From positions 43,835-107,834 of the forward strand of contig NZ_JBPPGG010000007.1 in the NCBI RefSeq assembly GCF_051304405.1: a DNA stretch of 64,000 nucleotides, read 5' to 3'. Shown here piece by piece: positions 40,810-48,665 of the stretch. The DNA comes from Pedomonas sp051304405. Its GTDB lineage: Bacteria; Pseudomonadota; Alphaproteobacteria; Sphingomonadales; Sphingomonadaceae. The translations under genes were made by a program, and so were the position numbers. How positions within the stretch are numbered: position 1 is the stretch's first letter; each line of letters begins with the position of its first letter. The notes under the pieces were generated by a model. That model was not told the DNA's origin, did no database searches, and was given only the letters and a program-made list of their open reading frames with translations.

Positions 40810-41916
40810 TTATTTTTCCGAGCGTTTCAGAAGGTCGATCAGCTCATCCTTCCAGAACCTGGCCCAGGTATGGGTGCTGTGGCCCCGGGTATCGTCGGTG
40901 GCCTTGATGAGAACGTAGCGGCCGTTTTTCAGGCGCGCCGCGAATTTCTCGGCGAGGCCATAGTCCCACGGGTTGATGAAATCGTCGCTCGAGTTCACCC
41001 AGGTCATGGGCGCGATGATTTTTTCCAGATCCTTCGAGGGATCATAGGTGCGCGAGGCGTCCAGCTGGTAGATCAGGTCGTTGGCGTCGCGGCGGGCAAT
41101 GTCGGACTCGATGCGCTCGACGATATACGCATCCGCGGACGCGCGGTTCGGATACTGCTTCTGGAGATAAAGCGGCGCGAAGCCCGCCACCTGCAACAGG
41201 CTCACCGCCGTGCGCAGGCCGAGCACCGGCTGGGTTTCGTAGTTGCCGTTGTTCCAGGCCGGATCGGACATGATGCCGTGCATCGCCGCCTTGCGCCACA
41301 TGCGGTTGTGGCCCGCGATCTCCATGGGCAGGCAGGCCATGGGCATCAGCGCCTGCGCGAAATCCGGGTGCAGTTCACCCCACATGAAGCCGTGCATGCA
41401 GCCCATGGACGTGCCGATCAGCAGACGCAGCCGGGTGACCTTCAGGCCCTCCACCAGCATGCGGCGCTGGGCTTCCACCATGTCGGCGTAGTCGTACTTG
41501 GGGAAGGCCATGCGCAGGCCGTCGCTCGGCTTGGAGGACTGGCCGTGGCCGATGTTGTCCGGCAGGATGATGAAGTACTTGGTGATATCCAGCGGCTGGC
41601 CCGGGCCGTAAAGCTCCTGCGCGAACTGGGGCGCGAGAAACTGGCGGCCGCTGCCGCCGGTGCCATGCAGCACCATGACGGCGTTGGTGATGCGCCCTTC
41701 GGCATCCCGCTGCGGCGTGCCGAGCGTCGCGTAGTGCATGCGCAATTCGGCCAGCGTCTCACCCGAGGCGAAGGTGAAATTCTTCAGGATGACGTCACCT
41801 TCGCTCAGCCGGGTGGCGTAATCCACTTCGGCGTTGGCCGCCGTTGCAGGCGCGGCCCAGGCGGCCGCCAGCACACCCAGCGCGGCGATGTGCCTGAATG
41901 GTCTGTTCATGGGCAT
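40810..41916 (-). CDS. Exported alpha/beta hydrolase, homoserine acetyltransferase (MetX)-like
   Basis: Alpha/beta hydrolase of 368 residues that resembles MetX: LHGTGGSGRQFL, the nucleophile elbow GTSMGCMHGFMW, an Asp in SSDDFINP and a His in RGHSTHTW. Unlike MetX it has a cleavable signal peptide (ends APATAA), so it acts outside the cytoplasm and is more likely a hydrolase (esterase, amidase or peptidase type) than a homoserine acetyltransferase. AGAGGGGGAAA precedes the ATG at 41916; an ATG two codons later is also open. It is downstream of the Ldh2-like gene by 41 bases, so it may share that gene's operator-controlled promoter. Confidence 0.85.
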   Translation of the reverse strand: MPMNRPFRHIAALGVLAAAWAAPATAANAEVDYATRLSEGDVILKNFTFASGETLAELRMHYATLGTPQRDAEGRITNAVMVLHGTGGSGRQFLAPQFAQELYGPGQPLDITKYFIILPDNIGHGQSSKPSDGLRMAFPKYDYADMVEAQRRMLVEGLKVTRLRLLIGTSMGCMHGFMWGELHPDFAQALMPMACLPMEIAGHNRMWRKAAMHGIMSDPAWNNGNYETQPVLGLRTAVSLLQVAGFAPLYLQKQYPNRASADAYIVERIESDIARRDANDLIYQLDASRTYDPSKDLEKIIAPMTWVNSSDDFINPWDYGLAEKFAARLKNGRYVLIKATDDTRGHSTHTWARFWKDELIDLLKRSEK

Positions 41917-41957
41917 TTTCCCCCTCTGTTGTCTGGCCCAATGACAGTACACGAAAA

Positions 41958-42980
41958 TCAGTCGAGCAAGGCCTTGATGTCCGCCAGCAACTTGGCGGGC
42001 ACCTCGACGCCATGCACCCGGGTGCGCTCGCGGGCCTCGTAGCGGCGCTGCGAGGGCAGGCGCGCGCCCTGGCTGACGATGTTCTCGAACACCGCCTCGG
42101 CGCGGGCGAGATGCTCGGCCGCCTTGTCGCCCAGGAAGCGGGCGGGATCGATGGCGATGATCAGCTCGCCGCCGAAGGGCGAGGCCTTGGCGTTGTCATC
42201 GTAGGCGATGGATTCCGCGCTCGTCATGTCGCCGATGAGCGGGCCCGCGATCAGCTCGATCATGGTGGCGAGGGCCGAGCCCTTGTGCCCGCCGAAAGTG
42301 AGCATGGCGCCTTCCAGTGCAGCGGCGGCGTCCGTCGTCGGGTTGCCTTCCGCGTCGATGCCCCAGCCAAGGGGGATCGGCTTGCCGGCGCGGCGGTGCA
42401 GCTCGATCTCGCCCCGCGCCACGGCGCTGGTGGCAAAGTCGAACACGTAAGGGTGCGGGCCCGGGCGCGGCCAGCCGAAGGCGAGGGGGTTGGTGCCGAA
42501 CACCGGCCTGGTGCCGCCGGCGGGGGCAACCCAGGCGTGGCTGGGGGTGAAGGCGAAGGCGACGAAGCCATCGCGCGCCAGGGCCTCCACTTCCGGCCAC
42601 AGGGCGGCAAAGTGCACGCAGTTGTTGATGCCGATTGCCGCGATGCCGCAATTGCGGGCCTTCTCCTCCAGCACCGGCTTGCCCATCTGGAACGGCAGCT
42701 GGGCGTAGCCGCCCTTTGCGTCCACCCGCACCAGCGCCGGGGCGATGTCGTGCACCACGGGCTCGGCATCAAGCGCCACCTTGCCGGCCTTGATCGTGTG
42801 GGCGCACACCAGCAGCCGGTAGATGCCGTGGGACGCGCACTCGTCGCGCTCGCCCGCGACCATGGTTTCGGCCACGGCCTTCACATGACGCTCGGACAGG
42901 CCGTGGCGCGACAGAACCGCCTCGGCAAGCGCGCGCACTTCCTCAAGGGAAAGCCGAACCTTCTCCGCTGCGTCCGTCAT
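41958..42980 (-). CDS. Ldh2-family NAD(P)-dependent reductase, candidate pyrroline-2-carboxylate reductase
   Basis: Malate/L-lactate dehydrogenase type 2 family protein of 340 residues. The catalytic SHG motif (His51 in ECASHGIYRL), the GINNCVHFAALWPEVEALAR stretch and the VFGTNPLAFGWP and FDFATSAVARGEIE cofactor region are visible. The family contains delta-1-pyrroline/piperideine-2-carboxylate reductases (DpkA, LhpI) that act in hydroxyproline and D-proline metabolism, which is the preferred reading here because of the neighbours; ureidoglycolate or malate dehydrogenase activity cannot be excluded. GGGAGG lies before the ATG at 42980. A near-perfect copy of the regulon operator lies about 114 bases upstream. 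Confidence 0.87.
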   Translation of the reverse strand: MTDAAEKVRLSLEEVRALAEAVLSRHGLSERHVKAVAETMVAGERDECASHGIYRLLVCAHTIKAGKVALDAEPVVHDIAPALVRVDAKGGYAQLPFQMGKPVLEEKARNCGIAAIGINNCVHFAALWPEVEALARDGFVAFAFTPSHAWVAPAGGTRPVFGTNPLAFGWPRPGPHPYVFDFATSAVARGEIELHRRAGKPIPLGWGIDAEGNPTTDAAAALEGAMLTFGGHKGSALATMIELIAGPLIGDMTSAESIAYDDNAKASPFGGELIIAIDPARFLGDKAAEHLARAEAVFENIVSQGARLPSQRRYEARERTRVHGVEVPAKLLADIKALLD

Positions 42981-43087
42981 GCAATGCCTCCCGTCGTCAC
43001 CTGAGCGTTCCATGTGTTCGCAGTCAGGCATGCCGTGCGTCCCCGGCAGGGCATCGGGGCTGCCTCGTCATCACCTGACCGCGAATG

Positions 43088-43122
43088 GTATACGATATAC
43101 CCTCAATCTGATCGGGATGCAA
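43088..43122 (-). promoter_or_regulatory. Promoter of the Ldh2-like gene with operator over the -10
   Basis: On the minus strand: TTGCAT (43117-43122), 17 bases, TATATC (43094-43099). The operator GTATACGATATAC (43088-43100) with flanking G and C forms the palindrome GGTATA-CGA-TATACC and covers the -10. Confidence 0.68.
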
Positions 43123-43166
43123 ATGTTCTATGCGTGCTTTCGGAGGCTTGGGCGAGCGCGGATGGT

Positions 43167-43592
43167 TCAGGCGGTCTCCCGCGCCGCGGGCTGCTCCACG
43201 TTGAGGACAGTGAGCCGCTGCGTGCGGCCGTCGCGGGCGGTCCAGTGGATCGACTGGCCCTTGGAGAGGCCGATGAGCGCGGTGCCGATCGGGGTCAGGA
43301 TGGAAATGCGGCCATCGGCAATGTCCGCGTCGCCGGGGAACACGAGGGTGACGCGCTTGGTCGGGCCGTCGTTTGCCTGGTACTCGACCGTAGAGCCCAT
43401 CTGCACCACGTCGGCGGGCACGGTGCCGTCCGCCACCACGCGGGCGCGGTCGATCTCCGCCTGAAGCTCCTCGGCGACGAGGGGCTGGCGGTCCTCCACG
43501 GCGGCAGCGAGACCACTCAGGCGGTTGTAGTCATCCTCGCTCAGAATGATCGGCGGCTTGGAGCCGGAAGCGCGGGAACGGGAATGTGTCAT
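43167..43592 (-). CDS. Rnk-type nucleoside diphosphate kinase regulator (GreA/GreB family)
   Basis: Protein of 141 residues in the GreA/GreB/Rnk family. An N-terminal part (PPIILSEDDYNRLSGLAAAVEDRQP) is short, as in Rnk, and lacks the long Gre coiled coil with acidic tip; the C-terminal FKBP-like domain (about 60-125) has GSTVEYQANDG and ISILTPIGTALIGLSKGQSIHW. Rnk binds RNA polymerase without transcript-cleavage activity. The ATG at 43592 has AGGACT upstream. It points towards the operator-bearing region but its own promoter must lie further right. Confidence 0.88.
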   Translation of the reverse strand: MTHSRSRASGSKPPIILSEDDYNRLSGLAAAVEDRQPLVAEELQAEIDRARVVADGTVPADVVQMGSTVEYQANDGPTKRVTLVFPGDADIADGRISILTPIGTALIGLSKGQSIHWTARDGRTQRLTVLNVEQPAARETA

Positions 43593-43961
43593 AGCAGTCC
43601 TGATATCCTGTTGATTGGGATCGAAGGGAAAGCGCGGTGCGGAGCTGCGCAAACGCCGCAATGCAACGCGGTGAAAAGCGGTTTGGATGCGCCCTGACGT
43701 TACACGAAGGGGATTTGCGAAACCGCTGCGCCCCTGTGGCTTGGGGCGCGTACTGCCAAGCCCAGGGGCCTAAAGTCCCGCGATCGGGAACAACCGGAAG
43801 ATGGTGGACGTGGCGTTGGTCATATAGCGACTCTCGGGAAATCCGGCGCGTTGTCAAGCCGGGAGCATTTTGCATGCAATCGCGGCGGAGCAACCAAGGC
43901 CCCTGCTGAACGTTTTGCCAGCTCTTGCGACCAGGGACCAACGTTCAGCGGGGCGGAGACC
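43593..43961. other. Intergenic region between divergent rnk-like and APC genes
   Basis: About 370 bases that must hold both promoters. I found no clear promoter pair, operator, repeat or RNA structure. A short upstream extension of the permease frame is open from 43851, but lacks a ribosome site. Confidence 0.6.
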
Positions 43962-45335
43962 ATGCGGGGGGCAGACCTCGAGTCCGACTCAAGGACGGCC
44001 GGGCGCGTCGGCGGCGACGAACCGCACCCCCTGCTGCGCACACGCGACGCGGTGGCCATCACCATCGGGATCGTGCTGGGTGCGGGGATCTTCCGCACGC
44101 CCTCGCTCGTGGCGGGCGGGGTAACCAGCGAGGCCATGTTGATGGCCGTCTGGGCGGCGGGCGGGCTCGTCGCCCTCATCGGCGCGCTTTGCTATGCGGA
44201 GCTTGCCAGCGCCTTTCCTCATGCCGGCGGCGACTACACCTACCTGCGCCGCGCGTTCGGCGGACGCCTTGCCTTTCTCTACGCCTGGGCGCGGCTGACG
44301 GTGATCCAGACCGGGTCGGTGGCGATCCTCTGTTTTGTCTTTGGCGACTACATGGCGGACCTTTTGCCGCTCGGCGCCAATGGCTCGGCGATCTACGCAG
44401 CGCTGGCGGTGATCGGCCTGACGGCGCTCAACTGGCTGGGGGTGCGTCAGGGCACCTTCGCCCAGAACATGCTGACCCTTCTGGAAGTCGCCGGCCTTGC
44501 CGCGGTGATCGTTGCCGGACTGGCGCTGGCCCCGGCGGCAACGCCCGCGCCCGCCCCGGCCGGGGGCGCCCCGGGCGGCGCGCTGGGGCTGGTGATGGTG
44601 TTCGTGCTGCTGACCTATGGCGGCTGGAACGAGACGGTCTACGTCTCGGCGGAGCTGCGCGGCGGCCCGCGCCGGATGCTGCGGGTGCTGCTCCTGGGAC
44701 TGGGGGCGATCACCGGCCTCTACCTGCTGGTGAACCTCGCCTACATGCGGGCGCTGGGGCTGGCAGGCATGGCCGCCTCGGAGGCGGTCGCCGCCGAGGT
44801 GATGCGGCGGGCGGCCGGCGGGGCGGGGGCGGTGCTCATCACGGCGGCGGTGGCGGTCGCCGCGCTGACCTCGGCCAACGCCACCGTGATTACCGGCGCG
44901 CGCTCCACCTTCGCACTGGGGCGCGACATGCCGCAGCTCGGCTTCCTTGGCCGGTGGAACGGGACGACCGGCACGCCGGGCAACGCGCTTCTGGTGCAGG
45001 GGGGCATGGCGCTGCTTCTGGTTATCGCGGGCGCCTTCGCGCGCGACGGCTTCCAGATGGCGGTGGAATACAGCGCGCCGGTGTTCTGGTTCTTCTTTCT
45101 GCTCGTCGGCATCGCGCTGTTCGTGCTGCGCCGCCGCGCTCCCGATGTGCCCCGGCCGTTCCGTGTGCCGCTCTATCCGCTGACGCCGCTGCTGTTCTGC
45201 GCCGCCAATGCCTGGCTGCTGTGGTCGAGCCTCGCCTACACCGGCTGGGGCGCGCTTGTCGGCGCAGGCGTGCTGGCGGCGGGCGTCATCCTCCTGCTTT
45301 TTCTCTCACCCACCAGCAAGGAAGCTGCACCATGA
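43962..45335 (+). CDS. APC family amino acid permease
   Basis: Membrane transporter of 457 residues with about 12 helices. The first helix carries IGIVLGAGIFRTPSLVAGG (APC substrate-binding break), then CYAELASAFPHAGGDYTYLRRAFGG, characteristic of the L-type/ serine-threonine-like amino acid exchangers. The ATG at 43962 follows GGCGGAGAC. The stop overlaps the start of the next gene (ATGA), so the two are translationally coupled. No copy of the GTATAC operator precedes it. The substrate is unknown. Confidence 0.9.
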   Translation: MRGADLESDSRTAGRVGGDEPHPLLRTRDAVAITIGIVLGAGIFRTPSLVAGGVTSEAMLMAVWAAGGLVALIGALCYAELASAFPHAGGDYTYLRRAFGGRLAFLYAWARLTVIQTGSVAILCFVFGDYMADLLPLGANGSAIYAALAVIGLTALNWLGVRQGTFAQNMLTLLEVAGLAAVIVAGLALAPAATPAPAPAGGAPGGALGLVMVFVLLTYGGWNETVYVSAELRGGPRRMLRVLLLGLGAITGLYLLVNLAYMRALGLAGMAASEAVAAEVMRRAAGGAGAVLITAAVAVAALTSANATVITGARSTFALGRDMPQLGFLGRWNGTTGTPGNALLVQGGMALLLVIAGAFARDGFQMAVEYSAPVFWFFFLLVGIALFVLRRRAPDVPRPFRVPLYPLTPLLFCAANAWLLWSSLAYTGWGALVGAGVLAAGVILLLFLSPTSKEAAP

Positions 45336-45925
45336 AAGCCATGCGTACACTTGCCGCCCTGTGCACAGTCGAGATTGTCGCCATGACCGCCATGCTGCCA
45401 CATGCCGGCGCGGCAAATGCGCAGGACGCCGCCACCGCGCCGGCGGCCGACGCGGCGCCGCGCGAGCCGGATGTGATTTTCGTGCCGACACCACAGGACG
45501 TGGTGGACGCCATGCTGGAGATGGCCGGGGTGAAGCAGGGCGATGTGCTCTATGACCTGGGCTCGGGCGACGGGCGCATCCCCATCACCGCGGCCAAGCG
45601 CTACGGCATCAAGGCGGTTGGCATCGACATCGACCCGGCCCGCATCAGCGAGGCCAATGCCAACGCCAAGGCGGCCGGCGTTACCGACCAGGTGACCTTC
45701 CGGAATGGGGATCTGTTCGAGACCGATCTCGGCGAGGCGAGCGTGGTGACGCTTTACCTGCTGCCGACCCTCAACCAGAAACTCCGGCCCAAGCTGCTCA
45801 AGGAGCTGAAGCCCGGCAGCCGGATCGTCAGCCATGCCTTCGACATGGGCGACTGGAAGCCGGACGAGACGCGCATGGTCGGCGGCCGCACCGTCTACCT
45901 GTGGACCGTGCCGGCCCGGAAATAG
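45332..45925 (+). CDS. Membrane-anchored or exported SAM-dependent methyltransferase
   Basis: Class I methyltransferase of 197 residues. The SAM motif VLYDLGSGDGRIPITAAK with the following VGIDIDPARI acid is intact, and the pre-motif FVPTPQDVVDAML resembles the FAM173/ATPSCKMT-like lysine methyltransferases. The N-terminus (LAALCTVEIVAMTAMLPHAGAANA) is a signal peptide or membrane anchor, odd for an enzyme that needs cytoplasmic SAM, so it may stay as an uncleaved anchor. It overlaps the permease stop by 4 bases. Target protein or lipid unknown. Confidence 0.85.
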   Translation: MKAMRTLAALCTVEIVAMTAMLPHAGAANAQDAATAPAADAAPREPDVIFVPTPQDVVDAMLEMAGVKQGDVLYDLGSGDGRIPITAAKRYGIKAVGIDIDPARISEANANAKAAGVTDQVTFRNGDLFETDLGEASVVTLYLLPTLNQKLRPKLLKELKPGSRIVSHAFDMGDWKPDETRMVGGRTVYLWTVPARK

Positions 45926-45928
45926 GCC

Positions 45929-46969
45929 TCAGCCGGCGTCGGCCAGACGCCAGCCGAGCGTCTCGCCGCCCTTGAGCGGTACGATCACCTCGTCGAGATA
46001 GGGCAGGGTGGCGGGCACCCGCCAGCTCTCGCGCACCAGCGTCACCGTGCGCGTATTGCGCGGCAGGCCGTAGAAATCCGGTCCGAAGTGGCTGGCGAAC
46101 CCTTCCAGCCTGTCGAGCGCGCCTGCGGCCTCGAAGGCGGTGGCGTACAGCTCCAGCGCGGCCGGCGCGGTGTAGGAGCCCGCGCAGCCGCAGGCGGCTT
46201 CCTTCGCCTTGCGGGCGTGGGGCGCGCTGTCCGTCCCGAGGAAGAACCTGGGGCTGCCGGACGTGGCCGCCTCCACCAGCGCGCGGCGGTGGTCGTCCCG
46301 CTTCAGGATCGGCAGGCAGAAGAAGTGCGGGCGGATGCCGCCCACCAGCATGTCGTTGCGGTTGAACAGCAGGTGGTGTGCCGTGATGGTGGCGGCGAGC
46401 GTGTCCGGCCCGCCGCGCACGAACGCGGCCGCCTCGCGGGTCGTGATATGCTCCATCACCACCTTCAGCTTCGGCAGGCGGGTGAGCAGGGGCTCCAGCA
46501 CCCGGTCGAGGAATACGGCCTCGCGGTCGAAGATGTCCACATCCGGGTCGGTCACTTCGCCATGCACCAGCAGCGGCAGACCGGCTTCCGCCATCGCCGC
46601 CAGCGTATCGTCGCAGCGGCGGATGTCGGTGACACCCGAGGCGGAGTTGGTGGTGGCTCCGGCCGGATACAGCTTCACCGCATGGACATGGCCGCTGGCC
46701 TTGGCGCGCAGGATCTCCTCCGGCGGTGTGTTGTCGGTCAGGTAGAGCGTCATCAGCGGCTCAAAGGCGCTGCCCTCGGGCAAGGCGGCCAGAATGCGCT
46801 CGCGGTAGGCCAGGGCCTGCTCGGTGGTCGTCACCGGCGGCACCAGGTTCGGCATGATGATGGCCCGGCCGAACTGGCGGGCCGAATAGGGCAGAACCGC
46901 GCGCAAGGCGTCGCCGTCGCGCACGTGGAGGTGCCAGTCGTCCGGTTGGGTGAGGGTGATCCGGTCCAT
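45929..46969 (-). CDS. pyrC: Dihydroorotase
   Basis: Type II dihydroorotase of 346 residues, third step of pyrimidine synthesis (carbamoyl-aspartate to dihydroorotate). Metal ligands are visible: WHLHVRD (HxH), the carboxylated Lys in HAVKLYPAG, HGEVTD, EHITT, and Asp in GTDSAPH. The length fits PyrC. The ATG at 46969 has CAGGAGAC upstream. The stop lies 4 bases from the methyltransferase stop, so the two genes are convergent. It is divergent from pncB. Confidence 0.96.
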   Translation of the reverse strand: MDRITLTQPDDWHLHVRDGDALRAVLPYSARQFGRAIIMPNLVPPVTTTEQALAYRERILAALPEGSAFEPLMTLYLTDNTPPEEILRAKASGHVHAVKLYPAGATTNSASGVTDIRRCDDTLAAMAEAGLPLLVHGEVTDPDVDIFDREAVFLDRVLEPLLTRLPKLKVVMEHITTREAAAFVRGGPDTLAATITAHHLLFNRNDMLVGGIRPHFFCLPILKRDDHRRALVEAATSGSPRFFLGTDSAPHARKAKEAACGCAGSYTAPAALELYATAFEAAGALDRLEGFASHFGPDFYGLPRNTRTVTLVRESWRVPATLPYLDEVIVPLKGGETLGWRLADAG

Positions 46970-47081
46970 GGCCGTCTCCTGCCTGTCCTGCTGCCCGATC
47001 TCTGTGATTGGGCGCGTGTAGCCTGACTTGCCCTGAAACGCTAGACTCCCTGTAAGAGGCAGCAGCCGTGTTGGGGCCCCC

Positions 47082-48386
47082 ATGATCTTCACCGATATCG
47101 CAACCCGGACCTACAACCATGGCTGGCGGCTCGATCCGATCGTGCGCAGCCTGCTCGACACGGACTTCTACAAGCTCCTGATGGTCCAGATGATCTGGGG
47201 CTTGTACCGCGACGTGAATGTCACCTTCTCGCTGATCAACCGCACCACGTCGGTGCGGATCGCCGATGAAATCGACGAAGGCGAGCTGCGGGCCCAGCTC
47301 GACCACGCCCGCACCTTGCGGTTCACCAAGAAGGAGCTGATCTGGCTCGCGGGCAACAGCTTCTATGGCCGCCAGCAGATCTTCGCGCCCGACTTCCTCG
47401 CCTGGCTCGCCGATTTCCAGCTGCCGGACTACGAGCTGGAGAAGGTGGATGGCCAGTATCGCCTCAACTTCCACGGCCCCTGGGCCTATGCCAGCATGTG
47501 GGAGATCCCCGCGCTCGCCATCGTCAACGAACTGCGCTCCCGGGCGGCGCTCAAGGGGCTGGGCCGGTTCTCGCTCGATGTGCTCTACGCCCGCGCCAAA
47601 GCCCGGCTGTGGGAGAAGCTGGAGCGGTTGCGCGGCCTGCCGGATCTGCGCCTCTCCGACTTCGGCACGCGCCGCCGGCACAGCTTTCTGTGGCAGAACT
47701 GGTGCATCGCGGCGCTGAAGGAGGGGTTGGGGTCCGCCTTCATGGGTACCAGCAACGTGCTCCTGGCGATGGAGCATGATCTGGAGGCCATCGGCACCAA
47801 TGCGCATGAGCTGCCCATGGTGCTGGCGGCGCTGGCCGACACCGACGCGGAGCGCCGCCGGGCACCCTACAAGGTGCTGGAAGACTGGAGGCGCTATTAC
47901 AGCGGCAATCTGCTGGTGGTGCTGCCCGATACCTTCGGCACCGAGGCCTTTCTGGAACAGGCCCCGGACTGGGTTGCCGACTGGACCGGCTTCCGCCCGG
48001 ACTCCGCACCGCCTGTCGAAGGCGGAGAACGGATCATGGCCTGGTGGCGGGCCAGGGGGATTGACCCGGCGGCCAAACTGCTGGTCTTCTCGGACGGCAT
48101 GGACGTGGAGGCTATCGAGGAGACCTACCATCATTTCAATGGCCGGGTGCGCCTCAGTTTTGGCTGGGGGACCAACCTGACCAACGATCTTGCCGGGTGC
48201 GCCACCGATGATCGGCCGGGACTGGAGCCCATTTCGCTGGTCTGCAAGGTGACGCAGGCCAACGGCCGTCCGACGGTCAAACTGTCGGACAATCCGGTGA
48301 AGGCGACGGGCACGCCGGAGGCCATCGCCCATTATCTCTCCCTGTTCGGCTCGCGGGGGCGGGTCGCGCGGCAGGTGCGGGTCTGA
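47082..48386 (+). CDS. pncB: Nicotinate phosphoribosyltransferase
   Basis: PncB of 434 residues, which converts nicotinate and PRPP to nicotinate mononucleotide in NAD salvage. Seen motifs are LLDTDFYKLLMVQ at the N-terminus, FLWQNWCIAALKEG, the GTSNVLLAMEHDLEAIGTNAHE region with the phosphorylated His and phosphate loop, and VFSDGMDVE and FGWGTNLTND (PRPP binding). All are consensus-like. It is divergent from pyrC, with 112 bases between the start codons. Confidence 0.96.
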   Translation: MIFTDIATRTYNHGWRLDPIVRSLLDTDFYKLLMVQMIWGLYRDVNVTFSLINRTTSVRIADEIDEGELRAQLDHARTLRFTKKELIWLAGNSFYGRQQIFAPDFLAWLADFQLPDYELEKVDGQYRLNFHGPWAYASMWEIPALAIVNELRSRAALKGLGRFSLDVLYARAKARLWEKLERLRGLPDLRLSDFGTRRRHSFLWQNWCIAALKEGLGSAFMGTSNVLLAMEHDLEAIGTNAHELPMVLAALADTDAERRRAPYKVLEDWRRYYSGNLLVVLPDTFGTEAFLEQAPDWVADWTGFRPDSAPPVEGGERIMAWWRARGIDPAAKLLVFSDGMDVEAIEETYHHFNGRVRLSFGWGTNLTNDLAGCATDDRPGLEPISLVCKVTQANGRPTVKLSDNPVKATGTPEAIAHYLSLFGSRGRVARQVRV

Positions 48387-48665
48387 GCCGGGGGGGTGTA
48401 TAATTTTTCCGGCGTCGCCCGTGACTTTTGGCGACTTTGATAAATTTAAAAAGAGAGCTTGGCAGAGAGGGGGGAAATCGGCCGGGGGACGGGGGGAGAC
48501 CGCTGGGGACTCCTGTCGCAAAGACATTTGAGGCAAAGGCACTGGGCGAGATGGACATCAGGGCGATGCCCGTCACCTGAACCAGGTAAGGGTGAGGTCT
48601 GGCATGAGTCATTTCCGTTGCTTGGGCGATGAACAGCCGGAACGCGGACGTTGACAGTTCCCGAT

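Noticed and set aside
43770..43830. Possible EcfG-type promoter (GGAAC then a CGT motif) upstream of the APC gene
   Set aside because: The spacing to CGTT is wrong and the alternative CGTG match is weak; likely chance.
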